NCBI GenBank assembly: GCA_934247115.1
Contig: CAKQIY010000007.1
Coordinates: 12,840 to 76,839 of the forward strand
Reading direction: 5' to 3'
DNA: 64,000 nt
Origin: an uncultured Coprococcus sp.
GTDB lineage: Bacteria > Bacillota > Clostridia > Lachnospirales > Lachnospiraceae
Part shown: positions 20,515 through 29,284 of the stretch, in pieces
How the letters are laid out: each line of letters begins with the position of its first letter
Numbering within the stretch: the first letter of the stretch is position 1
Position numbers and translations under genes: made by a program
Notes under the pieces: model-generated
Databases searched by the model: none
The model's input: the letters and a program-made list of their open reading frames with translations, nothing else
Told to the model about the DNA's origin: nothing

Positions 20515-22278
20515 TTACTTGTGAGCCATTGTCTTGATCTCTGTGTCGATCTTCTGTACGAACTCGTCAAGTGGAAGAACTGTTGTGTCAGCCTCACCGT
20601 GGAGTCTGTATGATACTGTTCCGTTCTCAGCCTCGTTGAATCCGATTACGAGAAGGTATGGAACCTTCTGAACCTGACCCTCACGCATACGATAACCAAG
20701 CTTCTCTGCTCTGTCGTCAAGCTCTACACGAACGTCGATGGCATCAAGGGCATCAACAACCTTATGAGCATAAGCCATGAGATCCTCGTTGTCTGTCTTT
20801 ACAGGCATAACTCTTACCTGTACAGGTGCAAGCCATGTTGGAAGATTGCCCTTTGTCTCCTCAAGGATGTAAGCCATGAATCTGTCGAGAGATCCAAGGA
20901 TAGCTCTGTGGAGAACTACAGGTGTCTTCTTCTCGCCGTCCTTGTCGATATACTTCAGATCGAACTTGGCTGGCAGACAGAAGTCGAGCTGACATGTCGA
21001 GAGTGTGTACTCATTTCCTACGGCCGGCTTAACATTTACATCAAGCTTTGGTCCGTAGAATGCAGCCTCACCGATCTCCTCTGTGTAATCGATTCCTATA
21101 TCATCAAGAACTCTTCTGAGAGCGTTCTCTGCTGTATTCCACATCTCATCGTCATCGTGATACTTTACCTTGTCCTCTGGGTCACGGAGTGACAGTACGC
21201 ATCTGTAATCTGTGATTCCGAAATCCTTGTATGTGTCAAATATGAGCTTAACAACTCCTGCAAATTCTTCCTCGATCTGGTCTGGTGTCACAAATATATG
21301 TGAATCGTTCTGACAGAAGTGTCTTCCTCTCTCAATACCCTTGAGTGTACCACTTGCCTCAAATCTGAAGTCGTGTGCGATCTCAGCGATCCTGATAGGA
21401 AGATCCTTATATGAGTGCATCTTGTTTGCATATATCATCATGTGGTGTGGGCAGTTCATTGGACGAAGTACAAATGACTCTCCCTCCATCTCCATTGCAG
21501 GGAACATGTTGTCCTTGTAGTGATCCCAGTGACCTGATGTCTTGTAGAGGTTTACTGTACCTACACAAGGTGTCATAACGTGGAGGTAGCCAAGCTTTCT
21601 CTCCTTGCGCTTGATATAGTTCTCAAGCTCCTGCCATACTGTATATCCCTTTGGAAGGAACATTGGAAGTCCACGTCCTACGAGGTCATCAACCATGAAA
21701 AGCTGCATGTCCTTGCCGATCTTTCTGTGGTCTCTCTCCTTAGCCTCCTCAAGTAACTGAAGATGCTCCTCAAGCTCCTCCTTTGTAGGGAAGCACACAC
21801 CATATATTCTCTGGAGAACCTTGTTCTTGCTGTCGCCCTTCCAGTAAGCTCCTGAATGTCTGATGAGCTTGAAGTTACGGCAAAGCTTTACATTGTCTAC
21901 GTGAGGTCCACGGCAGAGGTCTGTGAAATCACCCTGCTCATAGCATGTGATCGTTCCATCCTCAAGTCCATTTATAAGATCGAGCTTGTATTCGTCATCC
22001 TTGAACATCTCAAGAGCTTCCTCCTTGGATATCTCCTTGCGGATGATCTTCTTGCCGCTCTTGGCAACCTTCTTCATCTCTTTCTCGATGGCTGCGAGAT
22101 CTTCCTCGCCTCTGATAACGTCATCGCCGAGATCTACATCATAGTAGAATCCTTCAGCAACTACCGGTCCTACCCAGAACTTTGCCTGTGGGTACAGATG
22201 CTTGATAGCCTGTGCCATAAGATGTGCACAGGAATGATTCAGTGTCTTAAGCTGTTCGTCTTCTTTGAAATTAACCAT
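20515..22278 (-). CDS. thrS: Threonyl-tRNA synthetase, form without TGS domain
   Basis: 587 residues, about 55 shorter than the usual 640. It begins MVNFKEDEQLKTLNHSCAHLMAQ, directly at the second (editing) domain, so the N-terminal TGS domain is missing. The editing-domain ligands HSCAHLMA and DLCRGPHV are kept, as are the class II catalytic motifs (RPMNCPHHMM, FRFEASG, RHFCQNDSHIFVT) and the anticodon-binding end (VRVELDDRAEKLGYRMREGQ). It charges tRNA-Thr. The start follows AAAAGGAGAACTGAC closely, and nothing upstream encodes a TGS domain, so the short form is real, not a mis-called start. Expression is controlled by a threonine T-box leader. Confidence 0.95.
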   Translation of the reverse strand: MVNFKEDEQLKTLNHSCAHLMAQAIKHLYPQAKFWVGPVVAEGFYYDVDLGDDVIRGEEDLAAIEKEMKKVAKSGKKIIRKEISKEEALEMFKDDEYKLDLINGLEDGTITCYEQGDFTDLCRGPHVDNVKLCRNFKLIRHSGAYWKGDSKNKVLQRIYGVCFPTKEELEEHLQLLEEAKERDHRKIGKDMQLFMVDDLVGRGLPMFLPKGYTVWQELENYIKRKERKLGYLHVMTPCVGTVNLYKTSGHWDHYKDNMFPAMEMEGESFVLRPMNCPHHMMIYANKMHSYKDLPIRIAEIAHDFRFEASGTLKGIERGRHFCQNDSHIFVTPDQIEEEFAGVVKLIFDTYKDFGITDYRCVLSLRDPEDKVKYHDDDEMWNTAENALRRVLDDIGIDYTEEIGEAAFYGPKLDVNVKPAVGNEYTLSTCQLDFCLPAKFDLKYIDKDGEKKTPVVLHRAILGSLDRFMAYILEETKGNLPTWLAPVQVRVMPVKTDNEDLMAYAHKVVDALDAIDVRVELDDRAEKLGYRMREGQVQKVPYLLVIGFNEAENGTVSYRLHGEADTTVLPLDEFVQKIDTEIKTMAHK

Positions 22279-22387
22279 GTCAGTTCTCCTTTTTACTTCT
22301 TATAAAGTGAAAATACGTTGCAGACGCAGCAGACATCAATATATATTCTGCCCGGCGTCTGGTTATACATGAGTTTCCTGTAACAAC

Positions 22388-22650
22388 TAAAAAAGCACCC
22401 TTAGATATATCCACTATCTAAGGGTGCGTATGCACGTTTCCACCTTAACTTTTAACTCAATTATGCCTTTAACGCAGCTACGCGGTGACGCTTATATCGC
22501 GCACGGCTCGGGAGTGGTCTTCATGTGATATATCATAAGCTGCTCCCACCATATGTTCAGAATTAATATTTGATCTCATCCGATCCACATATGCAGCTCT
22601 CTCTGGATGCCTCCATCACACTACTCTTTCCGTCTATGCCTTTGTCATAT
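22388..22650 (-). promoter_or_regulatory. T-box riboswitch, threonine-specific, upstream of thrS
   Basis: On the minus strand the leader contains the stem I marks GACGGAAAGAGTAGTG and CCAGAGAGAGCTG with GGTGGGAGCAGC opposite, then a specifier region GAAGACCACTCCCGAG whose ACC (22516-22518) is a Thr codon. The T-box bulge AAGGTGGAAACGTGC (22432-22446) follows, then the terminator GCACCCTTAGATA/TATCTAAGGGTGC plus TTTTTT (22388-22428). Uncharged tRNA-Thr would bind specifier and bulge, switching to the antiterminator and turning thrS on. The T-box sequence departs from the AGGGTGGNACCGCG consensus by GAAACG. Confidence 0.9.
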
Positions 22651-22659
22651 CTGCCACCT

Positions 22660-22688
22660 AGTGTAGCACGATATATTTTTTTGCACAA
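22660..22688 (-). promoter_or_regulatory. Promoter of the thrS T-box transcript
   Basis: TTGTGC (22683-22688), 17 bp, TACACT (22660-22665) on the minus strand. Transcription starts near 22653, just before stem I of the T-box. Confidence 0.7.
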
Positions 22689-22714
22689 TAGTATTTTTTA
22701 TTTTTTTGCCTTTA

Positions 22715-22745
22715 TTTTTTCAACCATTTTCAGCCTTTTTCAGCC
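22715..22745. repeat. Three 10-bp tandem units GGCTGAAAAW
   Basis: On the minus strand GGCTGAAAAA, GGCTGAAAAT and GGTTGAAAAA follow one another between the S66 peptidase stop and the thrS promoter. Their role is unknown. Confidence 0.5.
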
Positions 22746-22770
22746 AATCAAACAGCCAACAGGCTTCTCA

Positions 22771-23790
22771 CTACCTCATCTCCATGGAAAGACTCATATC
22801 CTGACCTTCCACCATAAGAGTTCCCATGCTGCCGCATACCACAGGCATCATCGGTGACAGATGTCCAAGATCCACATCCATCACAACAGGCACATTGTAT
22901 TTTCCTATGATCCCCAGCACAGCCTGATACTGGTCAAGGCCCATCAGCTCCTGTCCGAACTGCAGCGGTCTGCCGATCATAAAGCCCTTGCAGTATCTGA
23001 ACCAGCCGCCACCATCCATCTGCCACATAGCACGTCTTATGGACATGACGTTCAGATCGCAGGACTCGAGAAACCAGATAAATCCATCATCCTTATATCT
23101 CTCAAGGAATTCGCCAACATGGTCAAACTTTGTTCCTATAAGGTTCACCAGACAGTCCATGCAGCCGCCTATCATTCGTCCGCTCACCTGGAACTTCTCT
23201 GGATAGCCTTTTATCACCCTCGGCTCCGTGATGTTGTACGGCAGAAATGGATGCTCCTCATCCCTGAGGGACTCCTTCTCCCATCCGTCGTATCCGGCAA
23301 ATGACAGCTTCTGTCCCTGAAGGACCGCCATAGCATCCGCAACTGATCGGTGCCACGGCTCCTGTCCAAATGCCGCCGCGCACGGACCATATATAGATGC
23401 CGTGTCGCACAGTGTTGTGAGCAGGAACGTGAGGTTCGTATTGTCCGAATATCCCATGAACCACTTCGGGTCTGCTGCCCTCAGCCTGTCAAAATCAATA
23501 TAGTTAAGTATCTCGCACATGAGCTCTCCGCCGCCGCAGGATATGAGTGCATCGTTCTTCTCCGATGTGTAATAGTCATTTATCTCCTGCCCACACAGCT
23601 CAGGCTTATTGCTGATTCCTATGCCTTCACCGGTATAACAATTTGGCCCGATCTGTATACCAAAACCCATATTCCTGAAGTTCTCCTGCGCCCTGCCAAA
23701 TGCAGTCTTATACGGTTCTGTATCACAACCAAATGACGGCGCAACAAAGCCTATCGTATCGCCCCTTTTTATAAATTTCGGAAATCTCAT
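22771..23790 (-). CDS. LD-carboxypeptidase family S66 (LdcA/MccF-like)
   Basis: 339 residues. The N-terminal nucleophile Ser115 sits in WFMGYSDNTNLTFLL and the structural CGGGEL motif is at 85-90. The C-terminal Glu (WFLESCDLN) and His (DLGHLSPMMP) complete the Ser-Glu-His triad of S66 peptidases. No signal peptide is seen. Members either cut the last D-Ala from murein tetrapeptides during cell wall recycling (LdcA) or inactivate microcin C-like peptide nucleotides (MccF). The form with the FGQEPWHRS insert and long linker resembles MccF-like clades, so immunity or detoxification is as likely as recycling. It is last in a run with AzlCD and the first MoxR-DUF58-transglutaminase module, 90 bp after azlD. 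Confidence 0.87.
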   Translation of the reverse strand: MRFPKFIKRGDTIGFVAPSFGCDTEPYKTAFGRAQENFRNMGFGIQIGPNCYTGEGIGISNKPELCGQEINDYYTSEKNDALISCGGGELMCEILNYIDFDRLRAADPKWFMGYSDNTNLTFLLTTLCDTASIYGPCAAAFGQEPWHRSVADAMAVLQGQKLSFAGYDGWEKESLRDEEHPFLPYNITEPRVIKGYPEKFQVSGRMIGGCMDCLVNLIGTKFDHVGEFLERYKDDGFIWFLESCDLNVMSIRRAMWQMDGGGWFRYCKGFMIGRPLQFGQELMGLDQYQAVLGIIGKYNVPVVMDVDLGHLSPMMPVVCGSMGTLMVEGQDMSLSMEMR

Positions 23791-23880
23791 ATATCATACA
23801 CAGGTATTTCCTGCTTACCTCCTTCTTATCGTTTTGTCATACTCAGCCATCCGGTCCAAATCTCCAGACATCATAGATTT

Positions 23881-24192
23881 CTACATCAGTTTTAATATCC
23901 ACTCAACCACGAACACCGTCACACACGCCGCAGCAGCCACAACTATAAGCCCCTTCTGCTTGATTCCAAGTATGAGCGCTACCACAAATCCACATACAGC
24001 GCTTATGATACTCTCCGTACTGTATAAAATGGACGGAAGTGTCAACGCCGTGAGACATGAATACGGCACATAGTAGAGGAATGAATTGACAAATCTGTTC
24101 TCTATCTTCTTGCGAAACGCCACCAGCGGCACCATTCTTATGAGGTAAGTGACGACCGCCATGGTTATTATATATATGTATATATTCATCAC
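23881..24192 (-). CDS. azlD: AzlD family branched-chain amino acid exporter small subunit
   Basis: 103 residues with three to four hydrophobic segments and the family motif VVTYLIRMVPLVAF near residue 15, followed by FLYYVPYSCLTALTLPSI. Its ATG overlaps the azlC stop by four bases, so translation is coupled. AzlD is the small partner of AzlC in export of branched-chain amino acids and analogues. Confidence 0.9.
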   Translation of the reverse strand: MMNIYIYIITMAVVTYLIRMVPLVAFRKKIENRFVNSFLYYVPYSCLTALTLPSILYSTESIISAVCGFVVALILGIKQKGLIVVAAAACVTVFVVEWILKLM

Positions 24193-24938
24193 TGCACCTC
24201 CACGTCGTTATTATCTTTTGTCTTTTTTATAGCATCCTGCTTTTCTTCTTTCTCAGCTCCCACAGGGAAGAATATAGCTCCTATCACAGAGGCTGCCACC
24301 GTGCTTATGATTATGGCAATTCCTGTCGATATAAACTTGAATATCGGAACGTAATACATCACACATGATATGACTGCCGCCACAAGCGCAACTATGGCAA
24401 CCGGTCTGGACTTCTTCGCAACCGGCATGACTATGGCAACGAACATTCCGTAGAGTGCCAGACTGAGTGCGCTGCTTACGGACTTTGGAAGAAGTCCCGA
24501 TGCCACCGCACCGAACAGGGTTCCGCCCGTCCAGCCGACTATCGGCAGCAGCTGAAGTCCTATCATATAGCCAAATGTCAATTCCTTCACATGTCCCATG
24601 GCAACCGCAAATATCTCGTCAGTATTTGCAAATGCGATCACAAGCCTCTCCTTAATGCCCACTGCCTCTCCAAGCTTCTGCGAGAGTGACAGACTCATAA
24701 GGGAATATCTCAGATTGATTATGAACTGGGTGAGTACCATCTCAACCAGAGTTCCCCCCGCAAGGATGATCTTAAGTCCTGCAAACTGTCCCGCACTGGT
24801 GACATTTGTCAGGCTTATTATAACCGCCTGAAAACTTGTGAGTCCGCAATTTACCGCCAGCAGACCAAAACTAAAACTTACCGCGAAATACCCCAGTGCT
24901 ATCGGTATTCCATCCTTTAATCCTTTTCTAAATTCCAT
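24189..24938 (-). CDS. azlC: AzlC family branched-chain amino acid exporter large subunit
   Basis: 249 residues from ATG 24938 (MEFRKGLKDGIPIALGYF), chosen because the longer frame to 25010 would overlap the preceding gene by 64 bases with a non-homologous basic leader, and AGTAGGAAAC lies before this ATG. The protein has about seven hydrophobic segments and the AzlC marks DGIPIALGYFAVSFSFG, FINLRYSLMSLSL and LTFGYMIGLQLLPIVGWTGGT. With AzlD it exports branched-chain amino acids across the membrane. It follows the transglutaminase gene by eight bases, which places it in the same transcript. The C-terminal tail is charged (KEEKQDAIKKTKDNNDVE). Confidence 0.9.
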   Translation of the reverse strand: MEFRKGLKDGIPIALGYFAVSFSFGLLAVNCGLTSFQAVIISLTNVTSAGQFAGLKIILAGGTLVEMVLTQFIINLRYSLMSLSLSQKLGEAVGIKERLVIAFANTDEIFAVAMGHVKELTFGYMIGLQLLPIVGWTGGTLFGAVASGLLPKSVSSALSLALYGMFVAIVMPVAKKSRPVAIVALVAAVISCVMYYVPIFKFISTGIAIIISTVAASVIGAIFFPVGAEKEEKQDAIKKTKDNNDVEVQ

Positions 24939-24946
24939 GTTTCCTA

Positions 24947-27094
24947 CTACTCTTTTCTGACATGTTTTTTTCTTCGTGCTCCGCAATCGTAGCACCTTAT
25001 ATACCTCCATATGAGTCTGTCCTTAAGATTAAGACTCCAGTAAGTATACGCTCTTATCTTATTGTACAGCCTTCTGGCTGCCAGCAGCTGATTATCATCC
25101 GGCACAATCTGTCCATACACAGCCGCCTGTACACATGCAATGAATTCTGCAAACTCATCCGACTTGATGATCCTGCACCGCTCCGTAACAAGCTCTGCAT
25201 ATTCCCGGTCATCCGATCCTGCACCATCCGTAAGCCCGGCAAATGTAAGCATCTCATACATGGCCGCCGACATCTCATGTACTGCAGTTATACGGTCACG
25301 ACCCACCAGCTTACGGCGTCTTCTGACAACGATCACACGCCGCCTTATCGATACCACCGACATACATAAAATGACACCCAGAACTACAATGGCTATCACA
25401 CGGAACACACGACTGTCAAAGACTGTTGAAAGACCATGTCCCTGTCCATCTCCAGTGTTCTCACCCGCTGTGGTTCCCGAACCATTGCCATCTGTGCTCA
25501 TTCCATCATCTGTCGTATCATTCTCTATTCCTGACGCTCTGTTCTCCGTTGTCTCAGTAGTTATCTCCTCACTGCTTTCAGTGCTCATCTCCTCTGTCAC
25601 TTCAGTGGTCATCTCCGTGCTGTTGACATCTGTCTGTTCTTCAGTAACCTCACTGCTATTCTTCGGAGCCTCCGTGGGCTCATCAGGAATACCAAGCGTG
25701 TCTGAGCGGTCTCCCAATGGTGTTGCATCCACTATCACCCAGTCTTTTTGGTCTTTATCGTATACCTCTATCCAGGCATGGCTGTATTTGTCCAGTATAT
25801 ACGCATGATATGTGCCATCCGGCTGTTCCGTCCAGGCCGATGAAGGCACCGCATATCCCGTGTTATATCTTGTCGGTATTCCAACTGTCCTCAGGCCTAT
25901 GGCGGCAGCTGACGCATAGTGTACACAGTATCCCTCATGCCCTGTATACAATGCATACAGAATAGGATCGGTACCATTGTCAAATGGCTTTGGCGATACC
26001 GTATACGATATGTGCTCCCTTATATATGCAACCAGCTCATCGATAACCGCTTCTGTACTGTCTTCTGCATCCGAGGTCAGCTCCCTGACCGCGCTGGCAT
26101 ATGCACTGAATGTGTCCCTGTCATACCTCGTCAATATCTCACTGTCCGGACTGTATCCTATATCCCTGTTTCTCCATGTGCCATTATCGTATACCACATA
26201 GCTTCTGGACTTCACATACAGGTTGCCCTCCGGCTTCTCGTCTCTGGTGATCTCATCCACCACATCATCCGATGGATCGACCTCTGATCCGTCTACCTTA
26301 TAATACTCAGAATACCCCTTTCCCGAATCACCCGAGAGAAAATACTCCACATTCTCCACCATCTCTATCAGCACACCCTGAAGCTTTACTCCTCTGTCAT
26401 AAGCACTGCCATATATGAACATGGCTGCCACACCACACACGGCCAGCGTCACAAGAGGCACCGCTACATTCCATACAATGGATATCGGTTGTCCGTTGCG
26501 TGCAAGTGCATATCTGATTATGATGAGGGACAATACCGTAAGTATGATCCCCGGAGCACTCACATTTACATCCAGCATGGCTCCTGACGCCATGAAAAGA
26601 AAAGCCAGCCCAACAGCAATCATGACACTGCCGCACCTGAATATCATATATGCCGCAAAGAACATGGCTGCAGCGACAACGAACAGCACAAACTCCGATA
26701 CTGCGCTCATACTTATATAATCCAGGTCTATGGCACCGGTCTTTATACCGTATGACTTCCTGATCTCATATGCTATACTGTATATCATTCCTCTTCCGCC
26801 GGAATACAGGATTTTTCTTCTTGCAAGCCCCCACGCCAGCATCATACACACAGGAACCAGCAGATCTGTAAGCCTGTTTTCTTTTCGCAGAATATACCAT
26901 AAGCTGTACAGTGCAGCTATGGCCAATCCGCCCAATACACATACGGCTGTGAGACCGGATGGCTCTATATATTTGTTTATATCCGAGCTGAATGCGATGT
27001 CCCCCACCAGATAAGCCATACCCGATGCCAGCATCCACACAGCCAGACTCAATATAATCTTCAACTTCGCACTCCAATCTATACCGTAAGACAT
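24947..27094 (-). CDS. Membrane-bound transglutaminase-like protein, module 1 (intact triad)
   Basis: 715 residues. Six to seven membrane segments occupy about residues 15-235, then an external region with a transglutaminase core: Cys390 in GHEGYCVHYAS, His439 in YSHAWIEVY and Asp456 in WVIVDATPLG form a complete Cys-His-Asp triad. A Thr/Glu/Ser-rich spacer (EEMSTESSEEITTETTE) follows, then one membrane helix near 570 and a cytosolic tail resembling the DUF4129 end of TgpA-like proteins. Genes encoding MoxR ATPase, DUF58 protein and such a transglutaminase form a conserved module thought to act in surface-protein or envelope maturation. It overlaps the DUF58 gene by 16 bp and precedes azlC by 8 bp. 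The substrate is unknown. Confidence 0.88.
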   Translation of the reverse strand: MSYGIDWSAKLKIILSLAVWMLASGMAYLVGDIAFSSDINKYIEPSGLTAVCVLGGLAIAALYSLWYILRKENRLTDLLVPVCMMLAWGLARRKILYSGGRGMIYSIAYEIRKSYGIKTGAIDLDYISMSAVSEFVLFVVAAAMFFAAYMIFRCGSVMIAVGLAFLFMASGAMLDVNVSAPGIILTVLSLIIIRYALARNGQPISIVWNVAVPLVTLAVCGVAAMFIYGSAYDRGVKLQGVLIEMVENVEYFLSGDSGKGYSEYYKVDGSEVDPSDDVVDEITRDEKPEGNLYVKSRSYVVYDNGTWRNRDIGYSPDSEILTRYDRDTFSAYASAVRELTSDAEDSTEAVIDELVAYIREHISYTVSPKPFDNGTDPILYALYTGHEGYCVHYASAAAIGLRTVGIPTRYNTGYAVPSSAWTEQPDGTYHAYILDKYSHAWIEVYDKDQKDWVIVDATPLGDRSDTLGIPDEPTEAPKNSSEVTEEQTDVNSTEMTTEVTEEMSTESSEEITTETTENRASGIENDTTDDGMSTDGNGSGTTAGENTGDGQGHGLSTVFDSRVFRVIAIVVLGVILCMSVVSIRRRVIVVRRRRKLVGRDRITAVHEMSAAMYEMLTFAGLTDGAGSDDREYAELVTERCRIIKSDEFAEFIACVQAAVYGQIVPDDNQLLAARRLYNKIRAYTYWSLNLKDRLIWRYIRCYDCGARRKKHVRKE

Positions 27095-28170
27095 ATATGG
27101 GTAAGGTCCTCCTTGAGAGATTCAAACTCAACCTTGTGAGAATCATCTCCGCACTGTATATTACCCTTCATGTCAATATCTATAAAACTTGTAAAATCTT
27201 CGCCTCTGAACTTTTCCCTGTACATGCCGATCACATCATATCTGTCCATATTGCGGGCATCAACATACGACATTCTGGCAGCTGCATCGTACACATCCTC
27301 CTCACGGATTATCCTGTATCTTGTTATGGACATCTCCTGGGGATCATACCATGCGATAAAATGCGGAACCTTTACATCTATGAGTGAAAAACTCAGTGAT
27401 ACCATGGATTCAAGGGTAACCGACATGGACTGTCCATAGTTACGGCTGTCCCTTCCATCCAGATTCACACAGATGATAACCGGACACGACAAACTTTTGG
27501 ACATATCCCTCACCATGATCTCATCCTGTCTGGCAGAGAGCTTCCAATGTATATTCATCATACGATCTCCCGGCCTGTACTCTCTAACCTGATATACCTC
27601 AGAGGAATCATCGCCGCGCAGATCAGCATGGTACACATCACTGTCTGTCACAAAGTCCCTCGTACTTTTGGACACGTTGAGAGGCATGAGATAGCACTGC
27701 GGCAGAACATACACATGTGCCGTCGTCCGGACCTTTTTTCTTATATAGAACATGTGAAATGCGTCATAAACCCTCACATCCAGTGCGCCTATCTCATACC
27801 TTCCACTGACGGCAAGAGTCATATCCGCCTGACACACGCCATTCCCATTGTCTATCTGTCTGAAACTGCTGTGCTGCTTCTTCTTCATCCCTGCTGCCAT
27901 CACTCTGAACGCAGCAGATACATACGGAACCTGACCGCCATCCACACTGACCGTCAGTTCAGGATGAAATGTCCTGTTCTTTTCCACCACCGGTATATTG
28001 ATCTTCATACCTATGGATGTCTTTATGTAACTTACCACCAGTCCCACAATAAGACATATCATAACAGCCAGCATCAGTGCTGCAACATAGAAGTACGCCT
28101 TCTCCTTATTGATTATCCCTATATATACGCTGGCAAGCACCAACACAATATATACTATTCCTCGTCTCAT
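27079..28170 (-). CDS. DUF58 (vWA-like) protein, module 1
   Basis: 363 residues with two N-terminal hydrophobic segments (MRRGIVYIVLVLASVYIGII and AYFYVAALMLAVMICLIVGL) and the DUF58 core: YQVREYRPGDRMMNIHWKLSARQDEIMVRDM, then ICVNLDGRDS. DUF58 proteins resemble von Willebrand A domains and accompany MoxR AAA+ ATPases, probably as the partner remodelled by the ATPase. It lies 45 bp after the MoxR gene and overlaps the transglutaminase gene by 16 bp. It shares the module order with the second copy at 50.5-55.3 kb, but the sequence is well diverged. Confidence 0.88.
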   Translation of the reverse strand: MRRGIVYIVLVLASVYIGIINKEKAYFYVAALMLAVMICLIVGLVVSYIKTSIGMKINIPVVEKNRTFHPELTVSVDGGQVPYVSAAFRVMAAGMKKKQHSSFRQIDNGNGVCQADMTLAVSGRYEIGALDVRVYDAFHMFYIRKKVRTTAHVYVLPQCYLMPLNVSKSTRDFVTDSDVYHADLRGDDSSEVYQVREYRPGDRMMNIHWKLSARQDEIMVRDMSKSLSCPVIICVNLDGRDSRNYGQSMSVTLESMVSLSFSLIDVKVPHFIAWYDPQEMSITRYRIIREEDVYDAAARMSYVDARNMDRYDVIGMYREKFRGEDFTSFIDIDMKGNIQCGDDSHKVEFESLKEDLTHICLTV

Positions 28171-28215
28171 TCTCTACCCGATCCTCAACTGATTCTGATA
28201 CTTCCTGCCACAGTT

Positions 28216-29175
28216 CTATCTTCTCTGCGCGCTTCTCTTTCTCACTGTAGGCTTGTAAACCCTCTCCATGATATCCTTGAGAACCGCCTCCTGTGTGATA
28301 TGGTTCACCCTTGCCTTGGCATTCAGTATGATCCTGTGCCTCACCACATCGGTCCACACCATCTGCACATCCTCAGGTATAACGAAATCCCTGCCACTTA
28401 TATACGCCCAGCTCTTCGCCATCTTGGTGAGTGCTATGGTTCCTCGAGGACTGACTCCCAGCTCAAGGCTCGGATTATCCCTGGTCTCTGTGACCAGCTG
28501 TCCTATATACGAATACACATCATCACTGACCTTAACCTGTGTAACCTCATCGCGGATCATACGAAGCTGCTCCGCACCTATAACAGGATGAACCTGTTCA
28601 AATCCATGGGCTGAAGTTCTTCCCTTCACAATGTCCAGCTCATTCTCTATAGATGGATATCCAAGCTTCAGACATACCATAAATCTGTCCAGCTGTGAGT
28701 CCGGCAGAAGCTGTGTTCCCGCACTTCCTATCGGATTCTCAGTTGCTATGACGATAAACGGCTCCGGAACTGGATAGGTAACTCCATCAACAGTGACATG
28801 ACCTTCTTCCATAACCTCGAGAAGAGCTGACTGTGTCTTCGGCGAAGTTCTGTTGATCTCGTCAGCCAGGAACAGATTACACATTACTGCACCCGGTCTG
28901 TATACAAACTTATTCGTTATCCTGTCATACATTGTAAACCCGGTTATGTCCCCCGGGAGAACATCAGGTGTAAACTGCATTCTCTTGTTCTCCAGCCCCA
29001 TGGCATTTGCAAATGCAAGTGCCATAGTAGTTTTACCTACTCCAGGCACGTCATCCATAAGTATGTTGCCACCTGCTATTATTGATGCCATGATCTTGGC
29101 AACACATATATCCTTTCCAACAACTACCTTCTTTACCTCTTCTATAACATCCAGCACCTTACCATTGTAATTCAT
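28216..29175 (-). CDS. MoxR family AAA+ ATPase, module 1
   Basis: 319 residues. Walker A is DDVPGVGKTTMA (about 38-49), Walker B LFLADEINRTSPKTQSALLEVMEE, sensor 1 FIVIATENPIGSAGTQLLPDSQLDRF, and sensor 2 GVSPRGTIALTKMAKSWAY, all typical MoxR. These cytosolic chaperone-like ATPases work with DUF58/vWA partners encoded next to them. GGGAGAAAGAT precedes the ATG. A strong hairpin at 29232-29278 separates it from the upstream TPR gene, so it may begin its own transcript. Confidence 0.93.
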   Translation of the reverse strand: MNYNGKVLDVIEEVKKVVVGKDICVAKIMASIIAGGNILMDDVPGVGKTTMALAFANAMGLENKRMQFTPDVLPGDITGFTMYDRITNKFVYRPGAVMCNLFLADEINRTSPKTQSALLEVMEEGHVTVDGVTYPVPEPFIVIATENPIGSAGTQLLPDSQLDRFMVCLKLGYPSIENELDIVKGRTSAHGFEQVHPVIGAEQLRMIRDEVTQVKVSDDVYSYIGQLVTETRDNPSLELGVSPRGTIALTKMAKSWAYISGRDFVIPEDVQMVWTDVVRHRIILNAKARVNHITQEAVLKDIMERVYKPTVRKRSAQRR

Positions 29176-29231
29176 ATCTTTCTCCCATCCATGAACCTCA
29201 TTCCAGTCTGTATCCTATATCAAACTTATAT

Positions 29232-29278
29232 ATACATATATCGGGAGGAAGCATGGCGCTTCCTCCCGATATATGTAT
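29232..29278 (-). terminator. Perfect long hairpin after the TPR gene
   Basis: ATACATATATCGGGAGGAAG and its exact complement flank a five-base loop, starting six bases past the TPR gene stop. The sequence that follows on minus (ATATATATAAG) lacks a uridine run, so it may terminate weakly or protect the 3' end; it also sits 57 bases before the MoxR start. Confidence 0.6.
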
Positions 29279-29284
29279 TCAGTT

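Noticed and set aside
27547..28614. Long plus-strand open frame (over 350 codons) opposite DUF58 and MoxR
   Set aside because: It is a mirror of the well-supported minus-strand genes; composition is His/Cys/Tyr rich with no ribosome site or family.
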